Of a stretch of DNA of 64,000 bases, positions 25,652 to 34,442 are shown piece after piece; the stretch's first letter is position 1; each line of letters starts with the position of its first letter. Source of the stretch: Tigheibacillus halophilus (GTDB taxonomy: Bacteria; Bacillota; Bacilli; Bacillales; Amphibacillaceae). Where the stretch lies: contig NZ_JBHUIZ010000005.1 in assembly GCF_042683165.1 (NCBI RefSeq), forward strand, positions 248,001 to 312,000, written 5' to 3'. The notes beneath the pieces are model-generated. The model was given only the letters and a program-made list of their open reading frames with translations. It was not told the DNA's origin and searched no databases. A program made the position numbers and the translations under genes.

Positions 25652-25727
25652 GTATAACAGGAGTACGGTTCGTGTTCAGATGCTGGTCTTGTCTTAGCCC
25701 ATTAAGCTGTTATACCTTAAATTTTTT
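25652..25727 (+). terminator. Long-loop terminator after the ROK gene
   Basis: GGTATAACAG (25652-25661) and CTGTTATACC (25707-25716) are perfect 10-base arms separated by about 45 bases, followed by TTAAATTTTTT. Confidence 0.6.
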
Positions 25728-25823
25728 AGCAGATATCGTCATTGCCTTAAGATCTTTGACGCTGTTAGAGTGCTTACTTATTCATATTTTAATGGGAGGG
25801 TGACTGAACAAGCTACCCCATGG

Positions 25824-26693
25824 TCAGTCAACAAATACAATGTAGTTTTTTGCTTTAGCAGGGTAGACGCCTTTAGTTACAAACCATGTCCAACAAATGT
25901 CACTGCTTTTTTTGCCAATATTGCCATGCAGCAGCATGCCCGGTTTTATCATCCTGATTGGCATTTCGGTCAGCTGATAGGTCCAGGAAGTATCCAGATT
26001 AGTGACAGTAACGACGTTGTTGGATACTTTATCTACTTGAAAAATACTGTCAATGGTTATTGTGCATTGGTTGTATCCTGTCTCGATTGCAACCAATTCC
26101 TCTCTTAAATCCCAATTCTTTTGATGGATGGTCGGGAAGTCACATGAAATGAGGCGGTTCAGCAGGCGTTCACATGTTATCAGTTCTGGTTTGGCAGTAT
26201 CTGCATATTTTTGAACCAACTTACCCCAATTAGTGCCCGTGCTCTGGTCGAGCCATTGAACGAACCGGTTGAGCTGCCGTAAAAAATTCTCTGTTTCTTT
26301 TTGTTTGGTTGAAATAATCATTCGTTGAGGGAATGTGCAGTGGATTAGTTCTTCCCAGAATTGCGGTTGACATGCTTTCCATGAAGATGGACAATTGTCT
26401 TCCAGATTGTCAGTGAAGTGTTTAGCAAGGATGCGGAGGAATTCGGTAGCATATTTTCCCGAAGCTTTTTTGCGCTTGTAGGCTGCCAAATCATCGCTGT
26501 AGAATTCAAACAAACCTCGGTAGCGCATATCAAATTGGGAACATACCTGTAATTTTTCCAGCATAGCCTGTCGTTCGACTGCTTTAGTGAATGGGTGCGA
26601 CCATATTCTAATTTCAGGCGGTCGTTCCTTTTTATACGCATGAAGTTTGTTTTTTTCATGCGTATAAAAGTATTTACTTTTCAATCCTATCAT
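25824..26693 (-). CDS. Hypothetical protein, 289 residues
   Basis: I do not recognise this protein. It has no signal peptide or membrane segment. The N-terminal half is basic and aromatic (KYFYTHEKNKLHAYKKERPP, then FDMRYRGLFEFYSDDLAAYK). The middle has several Trp residues (WKACQPQFWEELIH, FVQWLDQSTGTNWGKL) and the C-terminal part looks like a small beta domain (ITIDSIFQVDKVSNN, MIKPGMLLHGNIGKK). ATG 26693 follows AGAAAGAAG; the open frame continues further upstream to 26813 without a better site. A strong extended -10 promoter lies at 26776-26784. It stands alone between two terminators. Confidence 0.7.
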   Translation of the reverse strand: MIGLKSKYFYTHEKNKLHAYKKERPPEIRIWSHPFTKAVERQAMLEKLQVCSQFDMRYRGLFEFYSDDLAAYKRKKASGKYATEFLRILAKHFTDNLEDNCPSSWKACQPQFWEELIHCTFPQRMIISTKQKETENFLRQLNRFVQWLDQSTGTNWGKLVQKYADTAKPELITCERLLNRLISCDFPTIHQKNWDLREELVAIETGYNQCTITIDSIFQVDKVSNNVVTVTNLDTSWTYQLTEMPIRMIKPGMLLHGNIGKKSSDICWTWFVTKGVYPAKAKNYIVFVD

Positions 26694-26775
26694 CTTCTTT
26701 CTATTTATTTTTTGTATTGAAAAAGGTTGGAGTTGTTGCGGGCAATGTGGGGGACTGGCAGGGAAGGTTGTTATC

Positions 26776-26784
26776 ATTATAGCA
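26776..26784 (-). promoter_or_regulatory. Extended -10 promoter of the hypothetical gene
   Basis: Minus-strand TGCTATAAT is a full extended -10 box about 80 bases before the start codon. No consensus -35 hexamer is seen, which is common for extended -10 promoters. Confidence 0.55.
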
Positions 26785-26799
26785 CAATGTAAGTGAAAT

Positions 26800-26832
26800 G
26801 GAAGCGCCAACAAAGTGGCGCTTCCGAATTTT
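26800..26832 (+). terminator. Terminator-like hairpin without an upstream + strand gene
   Basis: GGAAGCGCCA and TGGCGCTTCC are perfect arms around a 6-base loop, followed by GAATTTTTT on the + strand. The nearest + strand gene ends over 1 kb upstream, so its transcript is unknown. Confidence 0.7.
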
Positions 26833-27081
26833 TTGCGCTTCTTTATGAAATTTGCAATTAATGCTGCTATTTTTAGAAGAATGTATCACATAGCTCTTAA
26901 ATGAACTTGTACATGATGCTTACAGTCCGTTTTGCTTCCACTAGCTTTTCTTAAACGGATGAACTACTTGAAGGCTAGTCCTATTCAATTCAAATAAAGC
27001 GCCCTTCGGTAATGCTGACCGGATCTAGACAACGTAAATACCTTCACTGTTTCTAGGAATACTATAGTTGGAGGTGATATC
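26833..27081. other. Spacer before the SspO-like gene
   Basis: No gene or strong hairpin seen. AATACTATA about 20 bases before the GGAGGTGAT site may be part of a forespore-type -10 box, but no convincing -35 accompanies it. Confidence 0.35.
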
Positions 27082-27204
27082 ATGGCCAAAAGAAAAGCCG
27101 GTGTTGGAATGGGTTCTTCAGATGTTGAAGGGCAAGGAACAACCAATAGGGAAACTGGAAGACAGAAGAAAGATTCTTCAAGAAAGAAACAAAAGCGTAA
27201 CTAG
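27082..27204 (+). CDS. SspO-like small acid-soluble spore protein
   Basis: This 40-residue basic protein starts MAKRKAGVGMGSSD, has VEGQGTTN in the middle and ends SSRKKQKRN. SspO of Bacillus starts with (M)GKRKAN, has a central AQGQGT and ends KKRKKN, so the same three landmarks appear in a shorter version. GGAGGTGATATC gives a near-perfect ribosome binding site. A terminator follows 200 bases later. Its presence supports an endospore former. The resemblance is short, so another basic small spore or DNA-associated peptide is possible. Confidence 0.6.
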   Translation: MAKRKAGVGMGSSDVEGQGTTNRETGRQKKDSSRKKQKRN

Positions 27205-27412
27205 GACGTGCATGGGGTAAGGGATGCTGATCCGCATACAATTCTTTATAATCTACAATCCTTCACGGCATCTTGGAGTAGAATGCAGAAAGTTTGGTGG
27301 TTTTACATCGCGCCGCAGAAACCAGCTCACTTAGAAAATGGCACATCACAATGGGTTAACGAATGCCTTGGCCGCACTGATGCTGAAGGGATTATGCTTT
27401 CCGGATTGCCAA

Positions 27413-27449
27413 AAAAGAGTTCCAATCACCATTTGATTGGAACTCTTTT
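27413..27449. terminator. Bidirectional terminator
   Basis: AAAAGAGTTCCAATC and GATTGGAACTCTTTT form a perfect 15-pair stem around a 7-base loop, with A and T runs on both sides. It separates the SspO-like gene from the convergent MFS gene. Confidence 0.92.
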
Positions 27450-27482
27450 AAACATGTTTTTTGCCTCTTTACTCCTATTACC

Positions 27483-28676
27483 TTAAGCGGCACTCCCATG
27501 CGCCATATGATGCTTTTTCCGCCCATGCAGAAAATAGTAAAGAACACCGCTGACTGCAACGAGGACTGCCATGGCAAGATACAGTCCGTTAAAGCCAAGA
27601 ACAGGGATGAATATCCCGAGCACTGTAGGACCGATACCGGCTCCACCGTCTAAGAATATATAGAATGTGGAAGTAGCCAATCCTGTACGGTGGGCTGGCG
27701 ATTCTTTGACGGCGATGGCTTGCCCGCTTGATGTAAACGAACCGTAACCAAGACCGACAAAAATACCTGCCAATAAAATGAACCAGCCGACAATATGTGC
27801 CTGGCTCAATATGACTAAGCCAATCGCAAACGATATGAATGCCGGGTACATGACGAAATTTTCTCCTTTTTGGTCAAACCAGCGGCCGACAAATGGCCGG
27901 GAAACAACCGTTGCCGCAGCATAAAAAATAAAGAAGAAGCTGGCAATATCAACTAGGTTGATATCGATGGCATAGGAATTCAAAAATGAAATGATGCTTG
28001 CATAACCGGTACCGATCAGTAAAGCAATAATAGCAACCGGAAATGCTTTTGGTTCCAGGAAGTTACGCATTTTAAATCCTTTCATTTCGCTTAATTGCTC
28101 ATCCGTCACGTCTACTTCCGGCACTTTAAGAAAGATGGCAAACAGCAAACCGACGACGACTAAAAGCGCACACAATATAATATTTACTTGAAAGGATGCG
28201 TGCTGTGTGATCGACATGCCTAAAAGCGGTCCAATCGCCGCACCCAGGGGAACACTTAATGCATAATAACCAATGCCTTCTCCGTGTTTTTCAGGGGGTA
28301 CGATCCTTGCAACAACTGCTCCGGTTGCAGTAATTGCAATCCCTAACGAAGCACCGTGCAGCAGCCGGATGATATAAAGTATCGTTAAATTTGCAGATGC
28401 AAAATAAAAAAACGTTGTAATTCCTGTCAGGACTAATCCAAGGATCAACATTTTTTTTGGACCGAAACTATCCACATATTTTCCCGCAAAGATACGTGCG
28501 ATAAGCATTCCAATGACAAAGACACCTGCTGCAAATCCAGCTTCACTCGTACTGGCATGGAATGTATCGATGGCAAATACAGTGATGGTTGAAATCAATA
28601 AATAGAATATAAAGTACAAAAATAAGTTAGATAACGAAACGATAATGAAGTCTTTATTCCATAACCTTTGGTTCAC
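27483..28676 (-). CDS. MFS transporter controlled by adjacent MarR regulator
   Basis: This 397-residue, 12-segment protein is of the drug/metabolite exporter type. ARIFAGKYVDSFGPKKMLI is the loop 2-3 motif, RLLHGASLGIAITATG is in helix 4, and RPFVGRWFDQKGENF repeats the motif in the second half. It ends with a His/Lys-rich tail (GRKKHHMAHGS). Its start overlaps the end of the marR-type gene by 23 bases, so the two are co-translated. Efflux of a toxic compound is the usual role of a MarR/MFS pair; the substrate is unknown. Confidence 0.87.
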   Translation of the reverse strand: MNQRLWNKDFIIVSLSNLFLYFIFYLLISTITVFAIDTFHASTSEAGFAAGVFVIGMLIARIFAGKYVDSFGPKKMLILGLVLTGITTFFYFASANLTILYIIRLLHGASLGIAITATGAVVARIVPPEKHGEGIGYYALSVPLGAAIGPLLGMSITQHASFQVNIILCALLVVVGLLFAIFLKVPEVDVTDEQLSEMKGFKMRNFLEPKAFPVAIIALLIGTGYASIISFLNSYAIDINLVDIASFFFIFYAAATVVSRPFVGRWFDQKGENFVMYPAFISFAIGLVILSQAHIVGWFILLAGIFVGLGYGSFTSSGQAIAVKESPAHRTGLATSTFYIFLDGGAGIGPTVLGIFIPVLGFNGLYLAMAVLVAVSGVLYYFLHGRKKHHMAHGSAA

Positions 28677-29100
28677 GTTTATCCTCCTCGCTAGTGATCA
28701 GTTTTTCGCGGATTTGAGGAAACAAATCAAAAGCGTTCTGTTTCATTTCCTCAGGTACATCGCTTAGCATGCTGTGTTCCAGCTCTGTAATCTTTTTCCG
28801 GCAGATACGGTATGTCTCTAACCCAAATTTGGTAAGCCGGATGCTTTTTCCTCGTTTGTCTTTTCCTGGTATTTGTTCGACGATCTGTTTTTCTTCCAAT
28901 CGTTGTACCACCCTTGTAATCGATGGTCTTTCAATATGGTAGTAAGCGGAGATGGATGCAAGCTGTGATGATCCATTCTGTTCAATATAAAAAATGACCT
29001 GCCATAAAGAATAAGATAATCCAAACGCAGCCAGCAATTCATTTAGTTTTTTCGTAAGTGGTCGATAGAGATGTAAATATTGGTGGATAAAGCCTTGCAT
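28654..29100 (-). CDS. MarR-family transcriptional regulator
   Basis: This 148-residue winged-helix regulator has the dimer helix (FIHQYLHLYRPLTKKLNELL), the DNA-reading segment ISAYYHIERPSITRVVQRLE and the wing KQIVEQIPGKDKRGKSIRLT with the conserved Asp-Lys-Arg. It is first in a two-gene operon with the MFS transporter. A long palindrome just upstream of its start is the probable autoregulatory operator. The start ATG at 29100 is preceded by AAAAGGGTGATGTT. Confidence 0.9.
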   Translation of the reverse strand: MQGFIHQYLHLYRPLTKKLNELLAAFGLSYSLWQVIFYIEQNGSSQLASISAYYHIERPSITRVVQRLEEKQIVEQIPGKDKRGKSIRLTKFGLETYRICRKKITELEHSMLSDVPEEMKQNAFDLFPQIREKLITSEEDKREPKVME

Positions 29101-29117
29101 AACATCACCCTTTTGTT

Positions 29118-29152
29118 TAGTTACCTTAGTTAACTGTTAACAAGGGTAACTA
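29118..29152. promoter_or_regulatory. MarR operator, 35-base palindrome
   Basis: TAGTTACCTTAGTTAAC and GTTAACAAGGGTAACTA are arms matching at 15 of 17 positions around a single T. It lies 18 bases upstream of the regulator start codon. Confidence 0.75.
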
Positions 29153-29282
29153 TACTCTTTTTTCTATTTGATGTCAAGTGGCGGGGGCTTTACATGGAAG
29201 CTCCTTCTTCAAATCCAGCAATATAGATACTGATTTATATTTTCTTCTTAAAAAACGCCGGGATTTGCCCTATACTATTATA

Positions 29283-29325
29283 CAGAGGGTTCGAAACCAT
29301 CCCCTCTATAAACAAAACTAGGAGG
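29283..29325 (+). promoter_or_regulatory. preQ1 class I riboswitch
   Basis: CAGAGGGTTC, an A-containing loop, CCCCTCTATAAACAAAACTA and GGAGG reproduce the preQ1-I aptamer: P1 stem, loop and A-rich pseudoknot tail. The tail runs into the ribosome binding site of queC, so control is probably translational. Confidence 0.88.
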
Positions 29326-29333
29326 AATTACAT

Positions 29334-29984
29334 ATGGGAAAAGCAGTTGTCGTATTTAGTGGCGGTCAAGATTCAACGACGTGTCTTCTGTGGGCATTGA
29401 AGGAGTTTGACGAAGTTGAGGCCGTCACTTTTTTGTATGGCCAAAGAAATGTGTCTGAACTGGATTCAGCGAAAAAGATTGCGGGGGATTTAGGCGTAAA
29501 ACACAAAGTACTCGATATGCAATTAATCAATCAGCTGACCGAAAATGCCATGACTAGAAAAGACATGGACATTGATGAGAGCGGGAAGGTGCCAAATACA
29601 TTTGTACCGGGAAGAAACCATATTTTTCTTTCGTTTGCCGCCATTTATGCACAGCAGGCTGGTGCACAGCACATCATCACCGGTGTAAGTGAGACAGATT
29701 TCAGCGGATACCCGGATTGCCGCAATGATTTCATCCAGTCATTGAACAGAACACTGAATCTGGCTATGGATGCTGATTTAAAGATTCATACACCGCTAAT
29801 GCTGAAAAACAAAGCGGAAACATGGGAAATGGCAGATCAAATGGGAAGGTTGGAATATGTCAGGGAGCATACCACTACCTGCTATAATGGCATAATCGGA
29901 GACGGATGCGGTGAATGTCCTTCCTGCAAATTAAGACAGCAAGGTTTAAAAGCCTATTTGGCGGGAGGATATCAACATGTATAG
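29334..29984 (+). CDS. queC: 7-cyano-7-deazaguanine synthase QueC
   Basis: This 216-residue enzyme converts 7-carboxy-7-deazaguanine to preQ0 with ATP and ammonia. It has the PP-loop VVFSGGQDSTTCLLWAL at the N terminus, FVPGRNHIFLSFAA, GVSETDFSGYPDCR and the C-terminal zinc site with Cys residues in TTCYNG and GCGECPSCKLRQQGL. It follows the preQ1 riboswitch directly and overlaps the next gene by eight bases. The usual queD and queE genes are missing from the operon. Confidence 0.95.
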   Translation: MGKAVVVFSGGQDSTTCLLWALKEFDEVEAVTFLYGQRNVSELDSAKKIAGDLGVKHKVLDMQLINQLTENAMTRKDMDIDESGKVPNTFVPGRNHIFLSFAAIYAQQAGAQHIITGVSETDFSGYPDCRNDFIQSLNRTLNLAMDADLKIHTPLMLKNKAETWEMADQMGRLEYVREHTTTCYNGIIGDGCGECPSCKLRQQGLKAYLAGGYQHV

Positions 29985-30564
29985 AGTGCTCATATATTTA
30001 TTGTCTATTATACTTGCGAATGTGATTACAGCGAAATTCGCCCCGCTTAACATTGGGTTGTTCATCATCCCTTATGGCACATTATTCATTGGTCTGACGC
30101 TGGTCATGCGTGATATGGTCCAAAATAGGTATGGCCGTTTAAAAACATATATGTGGATTGTGGCGGCGCTGGCATTGTCAGCCATTACCAGTCATCTGCT
30201 GGGTGACGCATTATGGGTCGTATTTGCCTCCACGTTAAGTTTCATCATTTCCGAAACGGCAGATACAGAAATATATACACGATTCCAAATCCCTTTTGTA
30301 AAGCGCGTGATGTATTCAGGAGTGGTTGCTGGCTTGCTTGATTCGTCTGTCTTCGTCATCATCGGAATCGGTCCTTTAGGGCTTGGCTACGTTCCATGGG
30401 AGTTAGTACCATATGCCATAGCAGGGCAATGGGTGGCAAAAGCACTCATGCAGCTGATAGTAGCAGGAGGAATCAGGCATTTCGTTATCAAATTAGGCAT
30501 ATATGAGCCGAATATCACTGATCATATACATGCAAATACACAGTCAATAAAGACAGCAAGATAA
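29977..30564 (+). CDS. VUT/YhhQ-family transporter, likely queuosine precursor uptake
   Basis: This 195-residue protein has about six membrane segments by eye and the COG1738-type features PYGTLFIGLTLVMRDMVQNRYG and a C-terminal AGQWVAKALMQLIVAGG. Relatives such as Escherichia coli YhhQ import preQ0/preQ1. The location between queC and queF under a preQ1 riboswitch supports a deazapurine substrate. It starts within the end of queC behind GGGAGGATATC. Which precursor is carried is not visible. Confidence 0.85.
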   Translation: MYRVLIYLLSIILANVITAKFAPLNIGLFIIPYGTLFIGLTLVMRDMVQNRYGRLKTYMWIVAALALSAITSHLLGDALWVVFASTLSFIISETADTEIYTRFQIPFVKRVMYSGVVAGLLDSSVFVIIGIGPLGLGYVPWELVPYAIAGQWVAKALMQLIVAGGIRHFVIKLGIYEPNITDHIHANTQSIKTAR

Positions 30565-30593
30565 ACAGGATATCATAAGGAGGAAAATCAGCT

Positions 30594-31082
30594 ATGACAA
30601 AAAGCGATACAAAAGACCTTACGTTGTTAGGTAATCAGCATACAGACTATCATTATGAATACAGCCCTGATGTGCTGGAGACTTTTGAAAATCAGCATCA
30701 GGAAAATAATTACTTTGTAAAATTCAATGCCCCGGAATTCACGAGTTTATGCCCAATGACTGGCCAGCCGGATTTTGCAGCCATTTATATTTCTTATATT
30801 CCGGATGTGAGAATGGTAGAAAGCAAATCATTGAAATTATACTTGTTCAGCTTCAGGAATCATGGGGCCTACCATGAAGACTGTGTCAATATCATGATGA
30901 AGGACTTAGTCAAATTGATGGATCCTCGATATATTGAAGTTTGGGCGAAGTTTACCCCTCGTGGCGGCTTATCCATCGACCCTTATTGCAACTATGGAAA
31001 GCCAGGTACGATGTTCGAAGAAATGGCAAACAAGCGGCTTATGCAACATGATCTCTATCCGGAAAAAGTGGATAATAGATAG
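30594..31082 (+). CDS. queF: NADPH-dependent 7-cyano-7-deazaguanine reductase QueF
   Basis: This 162-residue unimodular QueF reduces preQ0 to preQ1. The nucleophilic Cys is in EFTSLCPMTGQPDFA, the QueF motif in ESKSLKLYLFSFRNHG, and YHEDCVN and FTPRGGLSIDPY follow. It matches the usual length of Bacillus QueF. It is third in the operon, 30 bases after the transporter and behind AAGGAGG. Together with QueC it covers the last two steps before insertion into tRNA. Confidence 0.95.
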   Translation: MTKSDTKDLTLLGNQHTDYHYEYSPDVLETFENQHQENNYFVKFNAPEFTSLCPMTGQPDFAAIYISYIPDVRMVESKSLKLYLFSFRNHGAYHEDCVNIMMKDLVKLMDPRYIEVWAKFTPRGGLSIDPYCNYGKPGTMFEEMANKRLMQHDLYPEKVDNR

Positions 31083-31096
31083 TAAGCGCCGGGACG

Positions 31097-31195
31097 GTTC
31101 TGTTTAATTAAGAAGAAATGCTTCAGGGGAAGCCATTGATTAGCCCTGTTTGGACTATCCAATGACTCCCCCTGACAAATTTATAAAAACAGAAC
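31097..31195. terminator. Nested inverted repeat between queF and the alpha-galactosidase gene
   Basis: An outer pair GTTCTGTTT/AAACAGAAC (31097-31105, 31187-31195) encloses an inner pair CAGGGGAAGCCATTG/CAATGACTCCCCCTG (from 31124 and up to 31174). It lies between convergent genes and probably ends transcription from one or both sides; no long T-run is present. Confidence 0.6.
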
Positions 31196-31208
31196 TGAAA
31201 AAATGGAC

Positions 31209-33404
31209 TTATTCTATTTTTTTAAGTCTGATGGTAAGTGTGCTGTAATCCATTGCTAATGGAGACAAAGCGATACCATAAAACATTAACTCATCACCGC
31301 CGTATATTGTACCCGTTTCCACATCTTTATATTGGGACGATTTATCAAGCCCACGTAATTTTAAAATCGTTAAATTGGGATTGGGGACAGATAAGATTCT
31401 GGAATATAAAACAAAGCTTTCTGACAAGTCCTTTGAAACTACCTGCCAGGCACACTCATTGCTCCCAAACGGATTAATGAGTCGATAGAAGTCCCCGGTA
31501 AGCATTAACTTCCTCAATGTTTTGGAGTCTGCAACTTGTTTTTTTACCATTTCAAACTCTGTATCGGTCATTTCAGTAATATCTAATTCATAACCAAATA
31601 CCCCGCTTAGTGCTACATCGCCTCTTGTTTTCAATGGTGTTATTCTGCCGGTCTGATGATTTGGAACAGTCGTTACATGAGCCCCCATCGTTGATAGCGG
31701 ATAACACATGGAAGCTCCATATTGGATATGCAATCTTTCAACCGCATCAGAGTTATCACTTATCCACGCTTGCGGCATGTAATATAAAAGACCGGGGTCA
31801 AACCTTCCACCGCCGCCACTGCAGCTTTCAAATAGTACTTTGGGAAATCTGCTCGTGATTGTCTCCAAAATAGAATATAATCCCAGCATATATTTATGAG
31901 CGAAGTCTGTAGAGGGCATATCGGTAATATGGCGATTCATATCCCATTTTACATATGATATATTACTGCTTTCCAATATGCTGGAAACCGCCTCAATTAT
32001 AAATTCCCTAACTTCTTTTTGGGTTAGGTCAAGGACATATTGATGTCTTGTAATGCTCGGTTCTCTTCCTTTTACGTTGATTACCCATTCGGGATGCGTC
32101 CTGTACAAGTCACTGTCAGGTGACACCATCTCCGGCTCAAACCAAAGTCCAAAGTCCATTCCGATATCATTCACTTTTTTAGCAAGGCCATCTATTCCAT
32201 TGGGTATTTTATCTGTATTCACATTCCAATCACCCAGAGAGCAATGGTCGGTGTTACGTTTTCCAAACCAGCCATCGTCTAAAACAAATAGTTCGATACC
32301 GGCTTCCTGGGCGCGGGATGCTATCTCCATAATTTTTGCTTCCGTAAAATCAAAGTATGTCGCTTCCCAATTGTTTATTAATATCGGTCTTTCTTTATTT
32401 TTCCAAGTACCTCTGACAAGATTGTTCCGATAGAGGTCGTGATATGTTCTTGATAGATTTCCAAGCCCGCTATCCGAATAGCTCAGAACGCATTCTGGTG
32501 TTTGAAAAGTTTCAGAAGGGCCCAGGTTCCATTGAAATGTAAAGGGATTGATACCCATTTGCACCCTCGTCATATTATATTGATCTACTTCAATTACAGT
32601 AGAATGGTTCCCACTGTATACCAATGAAAAACCATAAGCATCGCCGTTTGTTTCAGTAGTGTTTTCATCGCATAAAATAACAAATGGATTCATTTGGTGT
32701 CCGCTTCCGCCTCTGGCGTTCGATAGTTCCAGTTTTCCTTGCCCTATTGGTCTTCTGTTGAGCTCATATTCTCTGGCCCAACCCCCGGCTAAATAAACGG
32801 CTTCATAATTAGAACCTACAAAATCAACATTGGCAGATAGGGCACGATGTAATATAAGGCGATGCTTGCTGGTATTTATAAACTTTGTATTCCTGCAAAT
32901 GACATCGCTATCATCAAAAACAGTATAGGAAAGCTCAACTTTCACCCCGACTATTTCATCAACAAGCGTGATAATCAAGGTTTGCGCAGTGTGATTGTTA
33001 TCATAGACAGCTGGAAGCCCTTTTAGTTCAGGTTTCCCCTCTATAATTTGGTAACTCTCATACCTTAAATCAGTTATACAGTGGCCGCTTTCTGTCTCAA
33101 TTTGATAAGCAGGCGTACGCAAATCAAGATGTCCATAAGCAGGGTATTCCTGTGGCAGCTCATCTAGAGAAAATCCTCCCTGACTGTCTTTTGGCAGCCA
33201 TCCTACATCATTTACTGGCGGGACAGAATAATCTCTATCTTTGGGGGTCCGTCCTCTGCTTAAATTCCTATGTAATGAATAGGAACGAGAAGACAATTTT
33301 TTACCATAGTACAGATGATAAAGCACTTTATGTTCGTCGACCGATATCATATAACTTGTGTTTTTCCCTTGTAACATGAAACATTTATCATTTACAATAA
33401 TCAA
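31209..33404 (-). CDS. Alpha-galactosidase, glycoside hydrolase family 36
   Basis: This 731-residue cytosolic enzyme hydrolyses terminal alpha-galactosides such as melibiose and raffinose. The N-terminal beta-sandwich (about 1-325) precedes the barrel: NNWEATYFDF, FVLDDGWFGKR, LWFEPEMVSPDSDLY, the nucleophile Asp in YVKWDMNRH, FESCSGGGGRFD and the acid/base Asp in WISDNSDA. TTG 33404 is chosen because AGGGGGA lies nine bases upstream and the product then has the family length; an in-frame ATG at 33425 overlaps that site. It is divergent from an AraC regulator and near a GPH symporter, a full alpha-galactoside uptake and cleavage set. Confidence 0.93.
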   Translation of the reverse strand: MIIVNDKCFMLQGKNTSYMISVDEHKVLYHLYYGKKLSSRSYSLHRNLSRGRTPKDRDYSVPPVNDVGWLPKDSQGGFSLDELPQEYPAYGHLDLRTPAYQIETESGHCITDLRYESYQIIEGKPELKGLPAVYDNNHTAQTLIITLVDEIVGVKVELSYTVFDDSDVICRNTKFINTSKHRLILHRALSANVDFVGSNYEAVYLAGGWAREYELNRRPIGQGKLELSNARGGSGHQMNPFVILCDENTTETNGDAYGFSLVYSGNHSTVIEVDQYNMTRVQMGINPFTFQWNLGPSETFQTPECVLSYSDSGLGNLSRTYHDLYRNNLVRGTWKNKERPILINNWEATYFDFTEAKIMEIASRAQEAGIELFVLDDGWFGKRNTDHCSLGDWNVNTDKIPNGIDGLAKKVNDIGMDFGLWFEPEMVSPDSDLYRTHPEWVINVKGREPSITRHQYVLDLTQKEVREFIIEAVSSILESSNISYVKWDMNRHITDMPSTDFAHKYMLGLYSILETITSRFPKVLFESCSGGGGRFDPGLLYYMPQAWISDNSDAVERLHIQYGASMCYPLSTMGAHVTTVPNHQTGRITPLKTRGDVALSGVFGYELDITEMTDTEFEMVKKQVADSKTLRKLMLTGDFYRLINPFGSNECAWQVVSKDLSESFVLYSRILSVPNPNLTILKLRGLDKSSQYKDVETGTIYGGDELMFYGIALSPLAMDYSTLTIRLKKIE

Positions 33405-33557
33405 TTTTATACATCCCCCTGTCATACTTTATATCTTTGGCTGTAAAGCATTATATTCCTATAACGCTACTACAAATTTATTATGTTAAGATATGGAATA
33501 CAATAGTAAATAAAACAGATATAGGTGAAAAATTGCCTTCTGCAGGAGGAGATTATA

Positions 33558-34442
33558 TTGCAATTAAACTTTGAGAAAAACATAGGGTTCAGATTCTTAG
33601 ATAATCAGTATAAAGAATTACCAGCAATCTATAATATCGGTTGGGAACGCAGAATTCCAGAAGACAAATACAATCATGATTGCAGACTGCGCAAAGAACC
33701 CCAGCTTATTTTCCAATATACAGTTTCTGGTGAAGGGAGATTAGAAGTGCACGGCAAGGTTCATAAACTTAAGCCGGGACAAGGTTTTTTAATCATGGCA
33801 CCTGGTCCGTATAGATATTGGCAGGAACCCAGCCAAAAGTTTTGGGAGTTTAAATTTATTACCTTGTCTCTTGGTTTAACTTCCTTGTGGAGTTCTATTA
33901 TAAAACAAAATGGACACATCATTAATTTTGGTAATTTCAAAAATCAAAATGATGTATTAACCTATTGGGAGTATATTTATGGTTTAGCATGTTCTGACGC
34001 TATTAAAAATGTGTATACAAGCTCCTCTTTGGCTTATTGCTTTTTGATGGAGCTGCAGCGGTGGGTTGACAGGGCGCCAGAGGAACGCGCGCTTTCCAGG
34101 CCAATTCGGGATTGTATGACATTTATTCAGAAAAATTTCCACAAAAGTATTGGACTTCGTGAAATGACTCTTGCTTCTGGTGTTTCAAAGTACCACCTGA
34201 TCAGGTTGTTCAAAGAAAACTTAGGAGAGTCGCCTGTTCAATATTTAATTAAATTACGAATTAAAAAAGCTGTTCAGTTAATTATAGATACATCCGATTC
34301 TATGGAGAATATTGCTATCCAGTGTGGGTTTTCTAGTGGTAATTATTTTGCTAAAGTGTTTAAAAAGTGGATGAAAGTTTCACCCAGCGATTTTAGACAG
34401 GATGCTTTAGTCGATAGAATTGGATATATGTACATTACATAA
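33558..34442 (+). CDS. AraC-family regulator of alpha-galactoside use
   Basis: This 294-residue regulator has an N-terminal cupin sensing domain (QYTVSGEGRLEVHGKVHKL, GQGFLIMAPGPYRYW) and C-terminal double HTH (LREMTLASGVSKYHLIRLF and ENIAIQCGFSSGNYFAKVFK, followed by KVSPSDFRQ). TTG 33558 follows GGAGGA by seven bases; GTG 33525 would place that site inside the gene. It is divergent from the alpha-galactosidase and upstream of the GPH symporter, resembling the RafR/MsmR type of control. It is expected to activate both on sensing an alpha-galactoside. Confidence 0.88.
   Translation: MQLNFEKNIGFRFLDNQYKELPAIYNIGWERRIPEDKYNHDCRLRKEPQLIFQYTVSGEGRLEVHGKVHKLKPGQGFLIMAPGPYRYWQEPSQKFWEFKFITLSLGLTSLWSSIIKQNGHIINFGNFKNQNDVLTYWEYIYGLACSDAIKNVYTSSSLAYCFLMELQRWVDRAPEERALSRPIRDCMTFIQKNFHKSIGLREMTLASGVSKYHLIRLFKENLGESPVQYLIKLRIKKAVQLIIDTSDSMENIAIQCGFSSGNYFAKVFKKWMKVSPSDFRQDALVDRIGYMYIT

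Noticed and set aside
27208..27486. A 92-residue + strand open frame after the SspO-like gene
   Set aside because: It lacks a ribosome binding site and runs through the bidirectional terminator into the convergent MFS gene.
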